NCBI GenBank assembly: GCA_002403075.1
Contig: DHHB01000010.1
Coordinates: 9,785 to 33,438 of the forward strand
DNA: 23,654 nt
From: a bacterium UBP1_UBA4783
Lineage (GTDB): Bacteria; Krumholzibacteriota; Krumholzibacteriia; Krumholzibacteriales; Krumholzibacteriaceae
Reading direction: 5' to 3'
Shown: positions 1 through 9,045 of the stretch, piece after piece
Layout of the letters: each line of letters begins with the position of its first letter
Numbering within the stretch: the first letter of the stretch is position 1
Program-made: the position numbers and the translations under genes
Notes under the pieces: generated by a model
Seen by the model: the letters and a program-made list of their open reading frames with translations, nothing else
Told to the model about the DNA's origin: nothing
The model's database searches: none

Positions 1-1603
1 TGTCGAGCGTCGTTTCGTCCGTGACGTTTTCGACGGTGACGATGAAGCTGAGGACGTCGCCGATCATGGCGACCGGCTCGCGGATCGACTGCGTTATCGA
101 CACGATCGGGATGTCGGATTTGAGAAGCACGTTCTCGACGCGGTCGCGCGCGCCGGCGGCGACCAGCGAGAAGGCCTCCACGGCGAACGCGAGCTCGCGG
201 CCGTCGAACCGGCGGAACGCCTCGGGACTCGCCTGGAGCCGCAGGCCGACGGCGACCGACGCCCCGCGGGGGACGATTCCGACGCGCGCCAGATTGCGCG
301 ACGCGCTTTCGAGCGGCGCGCCGGTCGAATCGACGAACGCGATCCCCCATTCGCCCGGTATCGCGGCCGAATCGGCGACGGCCACGGCGATATCGTCGTC
401 GAAGTTCCCGCCGTTCAGAATCTCGTACCGGAGAACGTAGACGGCGTCGCGACCGTTGAGCGCGAGGACCACGCGGTCCGCGGGGGTCCCCGTCGTGGCC
501 TCCGGATCGCCGCGCGGACCGATCGCGACGCGGCCCGCTCTGCCGACCGAGACGATTACTTCGTTCGACGCCGCCTCCCGCGCCGTGCCGTCGCCCGCGA
601 GGTACCCGCACGACGCGACGTTGCGGAGCGGGCCCTCGGGACATGCGTCGCGCACGCGCACCCGGTACGCGAGGGAGCTCGAAGCGCCGGCGGAAAGACC
701 GTCGAGGAGCGCCCGCACGCCCTTGACGCGCGCGGCCGGCGGCTCCGAAGCGGTCCAGCCCGCGACGGCGGCGTCGAAGAATTCGAGTCGGGCGCCGGGC
801 GCGGCGACGGCCGATCCGGCGACGAAATCGGTTCCCTCGCAGAAGCCGCCGGCGTCCACGGGCACGGAGATGGAAACGTCCGCCGCCGCCCGTTCTCCCG
901 GATTCGCGAAGTCGACGGCGAATCGGATCGTGTCGCCCGGAAGCGCGGAGGCGGCGTCGGCCGCGAGGGCGAGCGCGACCGAGGCCTCGGCGCGCGCCGC
1001 GACGCGGACGACGTTGTCCCGGTCGCACGCGGCGGTGTCCGAGGCGGAGCGAGCGACGAGATTGAGGTGAGCGATCTCCCCTCCCGACAGCCCCGTGGGG
1101 ATCGCCGCGCGCACGAGAAGCGCGATCTCCTCTCCCGGCGCCAGAGGCCCGATACTCGCTACCGGAACCTCGCCGGGGTCGAGAACGCCGTCGGCGTCCG
1201 CATCGAGGTAGATGTGCGTCGGCGCTGGAACGAAATCGCATGGAGCCGGGTACGCTATCGAGAGATTGAACGCGTCCTCGGAGTTTCCCGCGTTTCGCAG
1301 CCGGAACGGGAAGGTCGCCGTTCCGCCGGCGAACGCGTACACGATCGCTCCGGGATCGGCGGTCGTGCCGTCCGGAACGACGAGGGGGCCGTAGGCGGCG
1401 AGCACGTTCACCGAAACCGTGTTCGAGAAGGCGGTGAGCAGGGCGCCGCCCCGCTCGTAGATCGCCTCCGATCGGCTCGAAATGATCTGTCCGGCGGGGG
1501 GCGTCTGTCCCGACGCGCGGGACGAGAACAGGGCGAGCCCCGCAACCAGAAGCGCGAAAAGGAGTTGCCCTTTTCCCGTTCGTATGGCCGAAGGTCCGCT
1601 CAC
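1..1603 (-). CDS. Secreted DUF11-like repeat protein, C-terminus outside window
   Basis: The frame is open from a GTG at 1603 to the window edge (534 codons), and translates into a typical secreted protein. GGAGG lies 7 nt before the GTG, which fixes the start. Residues about 12-32 form a signal peptide (hydrophobic stretch LLFALLVAGLALF, likely cleavage near ASG/Q). The rest is repeated beta-sandwich-like units with phrases such as FRLRNAGNSEDAFN and FAVDFANPGE, as in DUF11/NEW3-type domains, plus a calcium-loop-like DADADGVLD. Its first 70 residues parallel those of the protein encoded at 1797-4493 (QTP-AG-I, SN-V, YGPLVVPDG versus YGLSILPD), so the two are paralogues. Likely role is cell-surface or extracellular; no enzymatic motif is visible. 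It sits 193 nt downstream of its paralogue, beyond a strong hairpin, so it may be expressed separately or at lower level. Confidence 0.85.
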   Translation of the reverse strand, partial: MSGPSAIRTGKGQLLFALLVAGLALFSSRASGQTPPAGQIISSRSEAIYERGGALLTAFSNTVSVNVLAAYGPLVVPDGTTADPGAIVYAFAGGTATFPFRLRNAGNSEDAFNLSIAYPAPCDFVPAPTHIYLDADADGVLDPGEVPVASIGPLAPGEEIALLVRAAIPTGLSGGEIAHLNLVARSASDTAACDRDNVVRVAARAEASVALALAADAASALPGDTIRFAVDFANPGERAAADVSISVPVDAGGFCEGTDFVAGSAVAAPGARLEFFDAAVAGWTASEPPAARVKGVRALLDGLSAGASSSLAYRVRVRDACPEGPLRNVASCGYLAGDGTAREAASNEVIVSVGRAGRVAIGPRGDPEATTGTPADRVVLALNGRDAVYVLRYEILNGGNFDDDIAVAVADSAAIPGEWGIAFVDSTGAPLESASRNLARVGIVPRGASVAVGLRLQASPEAFRRFDGRELAFAVEAFSLVAAGARDRVENVLLKSDIPIVSITQSIREPVAMIGDVLSFIVTVENVTDETTLD

Positions 1604-1628
1604 CCTGTCGCCTCCAGAAATCGAACGA

Positions 1629-1681
1629 GAGGTCGATCCCTTCGCGGGATCAGACCTCCAGTTCGGCGCTTTCACGCCTGG
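1629..1681 (-). promoter_or_regulatory. Two consecutive hairpins in the leader of the 1603 gene
   Basis: On the minus strand two stem-loops follow each other just before the gene that starts at 1603. The first (1681-1658) pairs CCAG with CTGG around an inner GGCG/CGCC hairpin with a TGAAAG loop. The second (1658-1629) pairs GAGGTC and GATCCC with GGGATC and GACCTC, a 12-bp stem with one bulged T and a GCGAA loop. The second ends 25 nt before the start codon. I could not match the pair to a riboswitch class; attenuation or transcript stability are possible roles. Confidence 0.4.
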
Positions 1682-1749
1682 TACGCCGGATAGTGCCGAT
1701 TCATCTCGTCGTTTTTTCCGCCATCCGCCTTCCAGACTTGAAGAAGGGC

Positions 1750-1779
1750 GTTGCGGGGCGCCCGAAGGCGCCCCGCAAC
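1750..1779 (-). terminator. Perfect 13-bp hairpin with UUCG loop
   Basis: On the minus strand 13 bases (GTTGCGGGGCGCC) pair perfectly with their complement around a C(TTCG)G tetraloop, 17 nt after the stop codon of the 1797-4493 gene. The bases after the stem (GCCCTTCTTC) have no uninterrupted U-tract, so this may be a weak intrinsic terminator or a 3'-end stabiliser that lowers read-through into the 1603 gene. Confidence 0.6.
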
Positions 1780-1796
1780 ACGCCGCACGCGGTCAA

Positions 1797-4493
1797 TTAT
1801 TCCGCGACGATGCGAACGACGAACGCGACGCCGTCGACCGTCCCGGCGCCGCCGGCGAGGTTGCCGGCGAGCGTCCAGCGGACGTTCGTCACGTTGGCGT
1901 CGAAGTCCGCCGGAGCGCCGCCGCCGCCGCTCGCGGGCACGTAGGCCCACGTCGCGCCGCCGTCGGCCGAGAATTCGATCGTGACGACGCCGATCCCGGG
2001 AGCGGGCGTTCCGGCGACGGCCGAGCCGACCCGGTACTGCGTCCACGCCGGTATCGCGTCGTAGATCACGAGCGCTGTGAGATCAGCCGTGCCGACGTTC
2101 GAGTAGTCGGTCCGGTAGGTGAGCTCGGTGCCCGGAAGCTGAGCGCCGGCCGGGTTGACCGACTTCACGAGAACGAGACTGCCGGCGACGATCGTCGTGA
2201 CGTCGGTCGCCGTATCCGTCGCGCCGGTCGCCTGGCCCGTCGCGCGGATCGTCCCCGTCTCGACCGTGCCGAGCGGTACGCCCGCCGGTATCGAGATCTG
2301 GACGATGACGTCGGCGAACTGGCCCGGGTCGAGCGTGACCGCCGCGACCGGGTTGTTCGCGAGATCGAAGAAGGCGTACGACCATCCGCTCGAGCTCAGA
2401 GCGGCGAGCAGGAACGTGTCGCCGACGTTGCCGGTGTTCGTGACGGTGTGCTGGTAGCGCACCGTTCCTCCCGGCGTGCCGGTGCCCGTCCGATCGGGAT
2501 CGATCGTGACGGAGGCCGCCTGGAGGATCGTCACCGTGTCGACGATTTCGTCGAAGATCGCTCCGTTGTTCGCGGACGTCGCCCGGAACGTCACGGGATT
2601 GACGCCCGGCACCGCGGTCGCCGCTACGGCGACGCGGGCGATCAGGTTCACCTCGGCGCCCGCCGCGACCGGGCCCACGCCCGAGATCGGCGTGAGCTCG
2701 GGCAGATCGAGGACGCCGTTGCCGTTCGCGTCGCGGTAGTAGGTCACGATCCAGCCCGCGGGCGCGGCGCTCGAAAGGTTGTAGTTGTCGCTCGAGCCGC
2801 CGGTGTTGATGATGTCGAGCGCGAAATCGACGTTCACGCCGGGGTTCGCGTTTTGGTTGACCGGCGCGTTGTTCGTGCCGGGGAGACCGTCGTAGTTGCC
2901 GATATCGACAGCCGCGGGCGATACCTGGGTGATCCGGTCGGTCGTCAGGTTCGACTCGGCCGGATTGTTTCTCGAGACGGCCCGGATGACCGCGTCGTAC
3001 GGACCCCCGGCGACAGCCGTTCCCGGGATGATGATCCGGACGATGAAATCGCGCGTCTGGCCCGGGTTCAGCATCCCGACGTCGGGAATGCCGTCCGTGC
3101 CGGTGTCGTTGAGCGGCGTGACGCCGTCGCTGCGGTAGAAGAGCACGCTCCATCCGCCGGGGATCGTCGAGGAGCCGTCGAGGACGACGTTGATCTCGTC
3201 GGCTGCGTTGCCGTCGTTCCGCACGGTGTTCGTGAAGGAGACGGTCGTGTTCGCGTACGCGAGAGGAACCGACTGGACGTCGTCGTCGTAGGCCGGCGGC
3301 GTGCCGGCGGCCGGCTGTCCCGCGGGACCGACGAGCACGTCGGCGAGAACGTTCACGTTGATCTGCGTGTTGTTCGTCGCGACGATCGTCGGATCGGGGG
3401 ATCCGGGGTTGTTGTCCGTGAACACGGCCGCGCCGCTGTTGTTGATGATGCCGGCGCGCATCGTGGACGGAACGACGAGATCGTAGGAGAAGCTGTAGTT
3501 CTGGCCGACCGGGAGAACGCCGCTCGTGAGGTACGCCACGGCGATATCTCCGGCGCCGGCGAAGGCGGACCACGCCCACGTTTCGGGCGAGCCGACCATG
3601 GGGCTCCCGGCGGGCAGGTACAGGACCGAGCCTCCCGCGGGCGCGCCGGCGGGGGCGCCGGCCAGGGCGAGCGGGAGACCGGTCGTCGGATCGGTCGGAA
3701 GAACGTCGTATACGAGAACGCCCGTGAGGCCCACGGACGCAACGGCGACGCCGTTCGCGGCCTGCGTGCCGACGTTCGCGCCCGTGATCGCGTAGGTGAC
3801 GACGTCGCCCGGATCGACGTTCGCCGGAAGGCCGGACATCATCGCGGTGAGCACCGCGTCGCTGACGACGCTCGTCAGGTGGTAGTTCCGGGTGTCGATG
3901 CGGGTCGGATCGCCGGCCGAGACGCCCTCGACGCCAACGTAGGCGACCTCGCCGGCGGCGGCGCCGGGAGGCACCTGGTACGAAACGATGATGCCGACCG
4001 TCGTTCCCGCGGCGATCGGCCCGATGTTGCCTGGAGCGCCGCCCGCCGAGATCGTCGGTTCGCCGCCGTCGAGCACGCCGTTGCCGTTCACGTCGTGGTA
4101 GATCCTGATGTCTCCGAGGCCGAGCGTCATCGTCGAGTTCGCGGCGTCGAGAAGCGGCGCGAGCGCGAATACGTCGGCGTCGTTACCGGTGTTCGTGAGA
4201 TTGTAGCTGTAGTAGATCGTCTGCCCCGGGATCGCGTTCTGCGCCATCGCCGGCGCCGCGGGCGGATTCTCGCCCGAGTCGTCCGGGAGGATCGACAGAC
4301 CGTAGACGGGAAGAACGATCGTGGTGACCTCGTTCGAGGTCGCCGTGTAGGCGTTGCCCGAGAGATCCTGGAACCGGGCCGAGGCCTGGTTCCGGATCGT
4401 CGTGCCGGCGGGCGTCTGCGCCACGGCCGCGGCCGAGACGCAGAGCACCGCCGCGAGCAGGGCGACGCCCAGCAGGGTACGTGCGCTGAACAT
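1797..4493 (-). CDS. Large secreted DUF11 repeat protein
   Basis: 898 residues from ATG at 4493. AAGGAG lies 11 nt upstream; a GTG 12 nt earlier is in frame but too close to that site. Residues 1-25 are a signal peptide ending near AVAQ. The remainder is a string of beta-sandwich units with the DUF11/NEW3 signature: YNLTNTGNDADVF, FTNTVRNDGNAADE, LDIINTGGSSDNY, HTVTNTGNVGDTF and, near the C-terminus, YRTDYSNVGTADLTALVIYDAIP, the classic conserved-repeat ending. Two loops (DVNGNGVLD and DANGNGVLD) look like DxNxNG calcium loops. No anchor or sorting domain is seen. It follows the small DUF11 gene by 57 nt and is probably cotranscribed with it. Function is unknown; surface or matrix protein is an inference from export and repeat type. 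Confidence 0.88.
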   Translation of the reverse strand: MFSARTLLGVALLAAVLCVSAAAVAQTPAGTTIRNQASARFQDLSGNAYTATSNEVTTIVLPVYGLSILPDDSGENPPAAPAMAQNAIPGQTIYYSYNLTNTGNDADVFALAPLLDAANSTMTLGLGDIRIYHDVNGNGVLDGGEPTISAGGAPGNIGPIAAGTTVGIIVSYQVPPGAAAGEVAYVGVEGVSAGDPTRIDTRNYHLTSVVSDAVLTAMMSGLPANVDPGDVVTYAITGANVGTQAANGVAVASVGLTGVLVYDVLPTDPTTGLPLALAGAPAGAPAGGSVLYLPAGSPMVGSPETWAWSAFAGAGDIAVAYLTSGVLPVGQNYSFSYDLVVPSTMRAGIINNSGAAVFTDNNPGSPDPTIVATNNTQINVNVLADVLVGPAGQPAAGTPPAYDDDVQSVPLAYANTTVSFTNTVRNDGNAADEINVVLDGSSTIPGGWSVLFYRSDGVTPLNDTGTDGIPDVGMLNPGQTRDFIVRIIIPGTAVAGGPYDAVIRAVSRNNPAESNLTTDRITQVSPAAVDIGNYDGLPGTNNAPVNQNANPGVNVDFALDIINTGGSSDNYNLSSAAPAGWIVTYYRDANGNGVLDLPELTPISGVGPVAAGAEVNLIARVAVAATAVPGVNPVTFRATSANNGAIFDEIVDTVTILQAASVTIDPDRTGTGTPGGTVRYQHTVTNTGNVGDTFLLAALSSSGWSYAFFDLANNPVAAVTLDPGQFADVIVQISIPAGVPLGTVETGTIRATGQATGATDTATDVTTIVAGSLVLVKSVNPAGAQLPGTELTYRTDYSNVGTADLTALVIYDAIPAWTQYRVGSAVAGTPAPGIGVVTIEFSADGGATWAYVPASGGGGAPADFDANVTNVRWTLAGNLAGGAGTVDGVAFVVRIVAE

Positions 4494-4550
4494 TCGAGAC
4501 CACACTCCTTCGTGAGGATCAATTGGCGACCCACGGACCGACCGGATCGC

Positions 4551-5039
4551 CTACTTCACCCGCACGCGATAAGAAACGGACACTTCCTTTCCGACCTCGA
4601 GCACGTGTGCGATGTCCCACATGATGTGCGTGTACATATCGGGTGTCGCGACGCGACGCTCCTCGACGCCCTGCTCATTAACGACCGTGTAATGAACGGG
4701 CGCTTCATGGAACGACGTGCCGCCGTCGATGCTGTAGCGGGCCTTGGCGGCGCGGTTTTCGGTCGCGGTCTTCTCCAGGTATTCCGTGCCGGCCGGTATC
4801 GGCCCCACGAGATTCACCCCGGCGGCCGGCGCGTCGCCGACGTTCGTGTACCGCAGGGTGTACTCGAGCCGGTCGCTGGGATAGACCTTGTCCGCGGATA
4901 CAGCGATCTCGCGATTCTCTCCGTCCACGACGATCTTCCTGGCCTCCATCGTGCCGGCGAGGGTCGGGCCCTTGCCGTACGCGGACGCCGGGACGACGGC
5001 GCAGACGATGAGAAAGACCGCAACGAGGCTCGTTCTCAT
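4551..5039 (-). CDS. Small secreted single DUF11-like domain protein
   Basis: 162 residues from ATG at 5039, chosen because GGAGGG lies 8 nt upstream and the protein then opens with a clear signal peptide (MRTSLVAVFLIVCAVVPASA, cleavage about residue 20). The mature part carries one DUF11-like domain: LEYTLRYTNVGDAPAAGVNLVGPIP, then GTEYLEKTA and a C-terminal VSVSYRVRVK strand. It is the first gene of the three-gene secreted set on this strand. Its single domain resembles the C-terminal repeat of the 898-residue neighbour, so it may assemble with or mimic part of it (inference). The frame remains open upstream, but that extension is arginine/proline-rich and not protein-like. Confidence 0.85.
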   Translation of the reverse strand: MRTSLVAVFLIVCAVVPASAYGKGPTLAGTMEARKIVVDGENREIAVSADKVYPSDRLEYTLRYTNVGDAPAAGVNLVGPIPAGTEYLEKTATENRAAKARYSIDGGTSFHEAPVHYTVVNEQGVEERRVATPDMYTHIMWDIAHVLEVGKEVSVSYRVRVK

Positions 5040-5383
5040 CGACTCATCCCTCCTTCGTGTTTCCCTCCAAAGAGCTTCGATGCCGGCGCGCGATGTCGCG
5101 CAATCCCTCCGTGGAGGAACCGGTGAAATGAATTTCGGGCCGCCCGCCGGCCCGCACGGGCGCGAGGGCGGCGGTCGCACTTTTTCCCGCTGTCGCATAA
5201 GGCAAGCGATGTTCCAAACCCTTTATAGGACAAGGCGTCTCGCGCGCCTCGACCGGTCGCCGCGGGTGGGTCGTCTCGGGAAGACCGGCAAAGCATCTCT
5301 ATGCATTACAACGCGTTACGAGGCTGCGGAAATCGCGGGGAAGGACGGGAAATAAAAAGGAATCGGCGGGAATCATGCGCCCG
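5040..5383. other. Non-coding stretch upstream of the DUF11 gene set
   Basis: No convincing gene is seen on either strand. On the minus strand it holds a sigma-54-like promoter (5201-5218) and a 7-bp perfect hairpin (5136-5154, CGGGCCG/CGGCCCG with a 5-nt loop) in what would be the leader of the gene starting at 5039. Confidence 0.55.
5201..5218 (-). promoter_or_regulatory. Candidate sigma-54 (RpoN) promoter for the DUF11 genes
   Basis: The minus strand reads TTTGGAACATCGCTTGCC. The GG and GC dinucleotides are separated by exactly 10 bases as in -24/-12 promoters (TGGCAC-N5-TTGCW): five of six match at -24 (TGGAAC) and four of five at -12 (TTGCC). Transcription would start about 150 nt before the ATG at 5039. 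No activator site or RpoN regulator gene is visible in the window. Confidence 0.4.
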
Positions 5384-5411
5384 AAAAAAAGCCCCCGAGG
5401 GCGGGGGCTTT
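5384..5411 (-). terminator. Intrinsic terminator after the YHS lipoprotein gene
   Basis: On the minus strand AAAGCCCCCG pairs with CGGGGGCTTT around a CCCT loop and runs into a seven-T tract. This is a textbook Rho-independent terminator, 75 nt after the stop of the 5486-5779 gene. Confidence 0.9.
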
Positions 5412-5485
5412 GTCTTCGGACGGGCAATCCGTCTCGCAAACTGCAAGAAAGATTGCCAGGGGCGGCACGGATTCGGAGCGGGTCC

Positions 5486-5779
5486 CTACTGCCCTGCTCC
5501 CTGGAGCTCGGCGATATACTTCTGCGGATTCGCCTTGAAAGCTTCCATGTTCTCGGCGGACGTGAAGTAGTAGACCACGTTGTCGAGTTCGTAGGAATAC
5601 GGGGTGGACATCGGATCGAGATCCTCTTTGCTCACCGGATCCATGAGCGGCGACGTCTTGCCCGCGAGCTTCGTTACCTGGCTCGTTTCCTCGGTCTGGG
5701 CCGCCTCTTTCTTCTTCGAGCATCCGAACGAGAGCGCGACGACGAGCGCGAGGAAAAGCACGAATGCCGTTCTCTTCAT
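5486..5779 (-). CDS. Small YHS-domain-like lipoprotein
   Basis: 97 residues from ATG at 5779; GGAGG lies 11 nt upstream, while the in-frame GTG at 5791 would overlap it. The N-terminus is a lipoprotein-type signal (KRTAFVLFLALVVALSFGC, predicted lipidation at C20, though the lipobox is not ideal). Residues about 45-90 resemble a YHS domain: DPVSKEDL, a YSYELDNVVYYF core and the tail FKANPQKYI. The cysteines that bind metal in many YHS domains (DPVCGM and YYFCS types) are serine and threonine here, so classic Cys-based metal binding is unlikely. It is a single-gene unit with its own promoter and terminator. Role unknown; periplasmic metal-related function is only a family-based guess. Confidence 0.82.
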   Translation of the reverse strand: MKRTAFVLFLALVVALSFGCSKKKEAAQTEETSQVTKLAGKTSPLMDPVSKEDLDPMSTPYSYELDNVVYYFTSAENMEAFKANPQKYIAELQGAGQ

Positions 5780-5878
5780 TTTCGTGTGCACCTCCTTCCG
5801 ATTTCGATTCGATTCGACCGGCGCCGTTCCGGTCCCAAGTCGGAACGCGCCGTGTGTAGCCGGCTTTCGGAATGGACA

Positions 5879-5906
5879 AAAATACCAAATTCCCCGAGAA
5901 TGTCAA
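5879..5906 (-). promoter_or_regulatory. Sigma-70-type promoter for the YHS lipoprotein gene
   Basis: Minus strand TTGACA (5906-5901), 16-bp spacer, TATTTT (5884-5879). Predicted start near 5872, giving a leader of about 93 nt with a GGAGG site. Confidence 0.7.
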
Positions 5907-5930
5907 GGAAACCTTGCCGACGCGGCGCCG

Positions 5931-5947
5931 CGCCCGGCGGCCGGGCG
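5931..5947. other. GC hairpin between divergent YHS and pfk genes
   Basis: CGCCCGG and CCGGGCG form a 7-bp perfect stem around CGG. It sits upstream of the minus-strand promoter and about 65 nt before the phosphofructokinase gene. No clear promoter for the latter was found in 5907-6013. Confidence 0.3.
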
Positions 5948-6013
5948 GCAAGTTGCTTTTGAACGGATAGGCGACGCCCGACCGGGGCTCGCGGAGAACG
6001 GAGAGGAGCCTTC

Positions 6014-7168
<1,155 letters not shown>

Positions 7169-7188
7169 CGGCGCGCCGGCGTCCCGAG

Positions 7189-7258
7189 GGCGCGGACACT
7201 CACGCTCCTAGCCCACTCGCAGAGCCTCGAATGGGCTCGTCGCGTGAGTGTCCGCGCC
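7189..7258. terminator. 70-nt extended palindrome between convergent genes
   Basis: Two perfect 17-nt inverted arms (7189-7205 and 7242-7258, GGCGCGGACACTCACGC and its complement) enclose a second stem, AGCCCA-TCG against CGA-TGGGCT, interrupted by single mismatches. The element lies 20 nt after the pfk stop and 3 nt before the end of the acyl-CoA synthetase gene, so it could end transcripts from both sides. There is no U-tract on either strand. A short palindromic repeat or miniature mobile element is the alternative; no second copy was seen in the window. Confidence 0.55.
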
Positions 7259-7261
7259 ACA

Positions 7262-9028
7262 TCAGGCCGTCTTGATCTTCGCCACGTCCTCGAGGCCGAG
7301 CTCCTTGATCGAGATCTCGCGCATCTTGAACTTCTGGATCTTGCCCGTCACCGTCATCGGAAACTCGCTGACGAACTTCACGTAGCGGGGGATCTTGTAG
7401 TGGGCGATCCGGCCCTTGCACCATTCCTTGATCTCGTCCTCGGTCGCCCGCTCCCCCTCTTTGAGCTGGATCCACACGCAGATCTCCTCGCCCATCTTCC
7501 GGTCGGGGACGCCGATCACCTGCGCGTCGCGGATCTTCGGATTCGAGTAGAGGAACTCCTCGATTTCGCGCGGATAGATGTTCTCCCCGCCCCTTATGAT
7601 CATGTCCTTGATGCGGCCCGTGATCTTGAAGGCGCCGTCGGGGCGCATGAGGCCGATGTCCCCCGTGTGGAGCCAGCCCGCCTCGTCGATCGCCTCGTTC
7701 GTCGCCTTGTCGTTGTTGTAGTAGCCGCGCATGATCTGGTAGCCGCGGGCGCAGATCTCCCCCTGAACGCCGATCGGCGCGGTCTTTCCCGTGGCGGGAT
7801 CGACGACCTTGAGCTCGGTATGCGGGATGGGGGGCCCGACCGTCTCCGTGCGCCGCTCGAGGGTGTCGCGGGCGAGCGTTTGGGTGACGATAGGAGAGGC
7901 TTCGGTTTCGCCGTATCCGATCGTGATCTCGGTGAGGTTCATCTCGCCGTTCACGCGCTTCATGAGCTCGATCGGGCAGGGCGCGCCGGCCATGACGCCG
8001 GTGCGCAGCGACTGGAGATCGAACCGCTTGAACTCCGGATGCTCGAGCTCGGCGATGAACATCGTCGGCACCCCGTGAAGCGCCGTACAGCGCTCCTTCT
8101 CGACCCCCTCGAGCACGAGGAGCGGATCGAAGTACTCGCAGGGGAACACCATCGCCGCGCCGTGCGTCGCGCAGAGCAGCGTCGAGAGCACCATGCCGAA
8201 GCAATGATAGAGCGGCACGGGGATGCAGAGCCGGTCCGCGTCGGTGAAATGCATCGTTTCCGCCACGAAATGCGCGTTGTTGAGGATGTTGTGGTGCGTG
8301 AGGCTCGCGCCCTTCGGGAGACCGGTCGTGCCGGAGGTGTATTGCACGTTGATCACGTCGTCGAAATCGCATTCGTCGGTCCGCGCGTCGAGCTCCTCGT
8401 CCGAAATCTCCGCTCCGAGACTCATGAAATCCTCCCAGGCGAACATGCCGGGGAGCCTCTCGCCGCCGATGAGAATCACGTTCCGGAGCAGCGGCAGCGT
8501 CCGCGAGGCCACCGCGCCGGGCTTCGACTCCTTGATCTCCGGCGCGACGTGATTGATCATCTCGGCGTACTGCGAGCTCTTGAAACGAGGCACGAGGACC
8601 AGGGTCTGCGCCTCGGAGTTCTTGAGCCCGTACTCGAGCTCGTGCGTTTTGTACGCGGGGTTCACCGTGACGAGGATCGCACCGACGAGCGAGGTCGAGA
8701 ACTGCGCCACGACCCACTCGGGATGGTTCGTCGCCCAGACGGCGACGCGGTCGCCCTTCCGAACGCCGAGCGCCATGAAGCTCTTGGCCGCCCGGCGGCA
8801 GATCTCGTAGAACTCGCGGTACGTCCAGCGGACGCCGGTCGGGAGATAGACGATCGCCTCGTTGTCGGGATGCGTCTTCGCGACTCGCTCGAACATGTGT
8901 CCGATCGTTTCGCCGATGAGCGGCCGGTCGGAACCCATGTGGGCGTAGCTCAGCCCGCGCCCGATGACGAGCGCGGATTCGCGCGCTTCGCCCGCCGATG
9001 CCGCCGCGGCGGCTTTCTTTCCGTGCAT
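7262..9028 (-). CDS. Long-chain acyl-CoA synthetase (AMP-forming)
   Basis: 588 residues, a usual length for AMP-forming fatty-acyl-CoA synthases. It activates a carboxylic acid, probably a fatty acid, to the acyl-adenylate and then the CoA thioester. Visible motifs: P-loop-like YTSGTTGLPKG (220-230), LTHHNI, PLYHCFGM (262-269), GYGETEASP (361-369), GWLHTGD, the hinge ITGRIKDMIIRGGENIYP, and the C-terminal TVTGKIQKF with catalytic Lys at about 563. The ATG at 9028 is chosen because the LSYAHMGSDRPLIGETIG region just after it is part of the family N-terminus. The ribosome site is weak (AAAGG about 12 nt upstream). It is the last gene of the rhodanese operon, 17 nt after the beta-barrel gene, so translation may be partly coupled. 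Chain-length specificity cannot be read from the sequence. Confidence 0.93.
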   Translation of the reverse strand: MHGKKAAAAASAGEARESALVIGRGLSYAHMGSDRPLIGETIGHMFERVAKTHPDNEAIVYLPTGVRWTYREFYEICRRAAKSFMALGVRKGDRVAVWATNHPEWVVAQFSTSLVGAILVTVNPAYKTHELEYGLKNSEAQTLVLVPRFKSSQYAEMINHVAPEIKESKPGAVASRTLPLLRNVILIGGERLPGMFAWEDFMSLGAEISDEELDARTDECDFDDVINVQYTSGTTGLPKGASLTHHNILNNAHFVAETMHFTDADRLCIPVPLYHCFGMVLSTLLCATHGAAMVFPCEYFDPLLVLEGVEKERCTALHGVPTMFIAELEHPEFKRFDLQSLRTGVMAGAPCPIELMKRVNGEMNLTEITIGYGETEASPIVTQTLARDTLERRTETVGPPIPHTELKVVDPATGKTAPIGVQGEICARGYQIMRGYYNNDKATNEAIDEAGWLHTGDIGLMRPDGAFKITGRIKDMIIRGGENIYPREIEEFLYSNPKIRDAQVIGVPDRKMGEEICVWIQLKEGERATEDEIKEWCKGRIAHYKIPRYVKFVSEFPMTVTGKIQKFKMREISIKELGLEDVAKIKTA

Positions 9029-9045
9029 ACGCTGTCGCGCCTTTC

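Noticed and set aside
1629..1681. Cyclic-di-GMP or other known riboswitch
   Set aside because: The hairpins lack the conserved cores I know (for example the GGCAAA and CGCAAAGCC segments of GEMM-I), so only a structured leader is claimed.
1482..5126. 1214-codon open frame on the plus strand
   Set aside because: It is arginine/aspartate-rich with no signal or domain, and lies opposite three genes with signal peptides, ribosome sites and recognisable repeats. A GC-rich antisense shadow.
5301..5570. Small plus-strand gene across the terminator region
   Set aside because: It overlaps the intrinsic terminator and the end of the YHS gene, with no ribosome site or recognisable domain.
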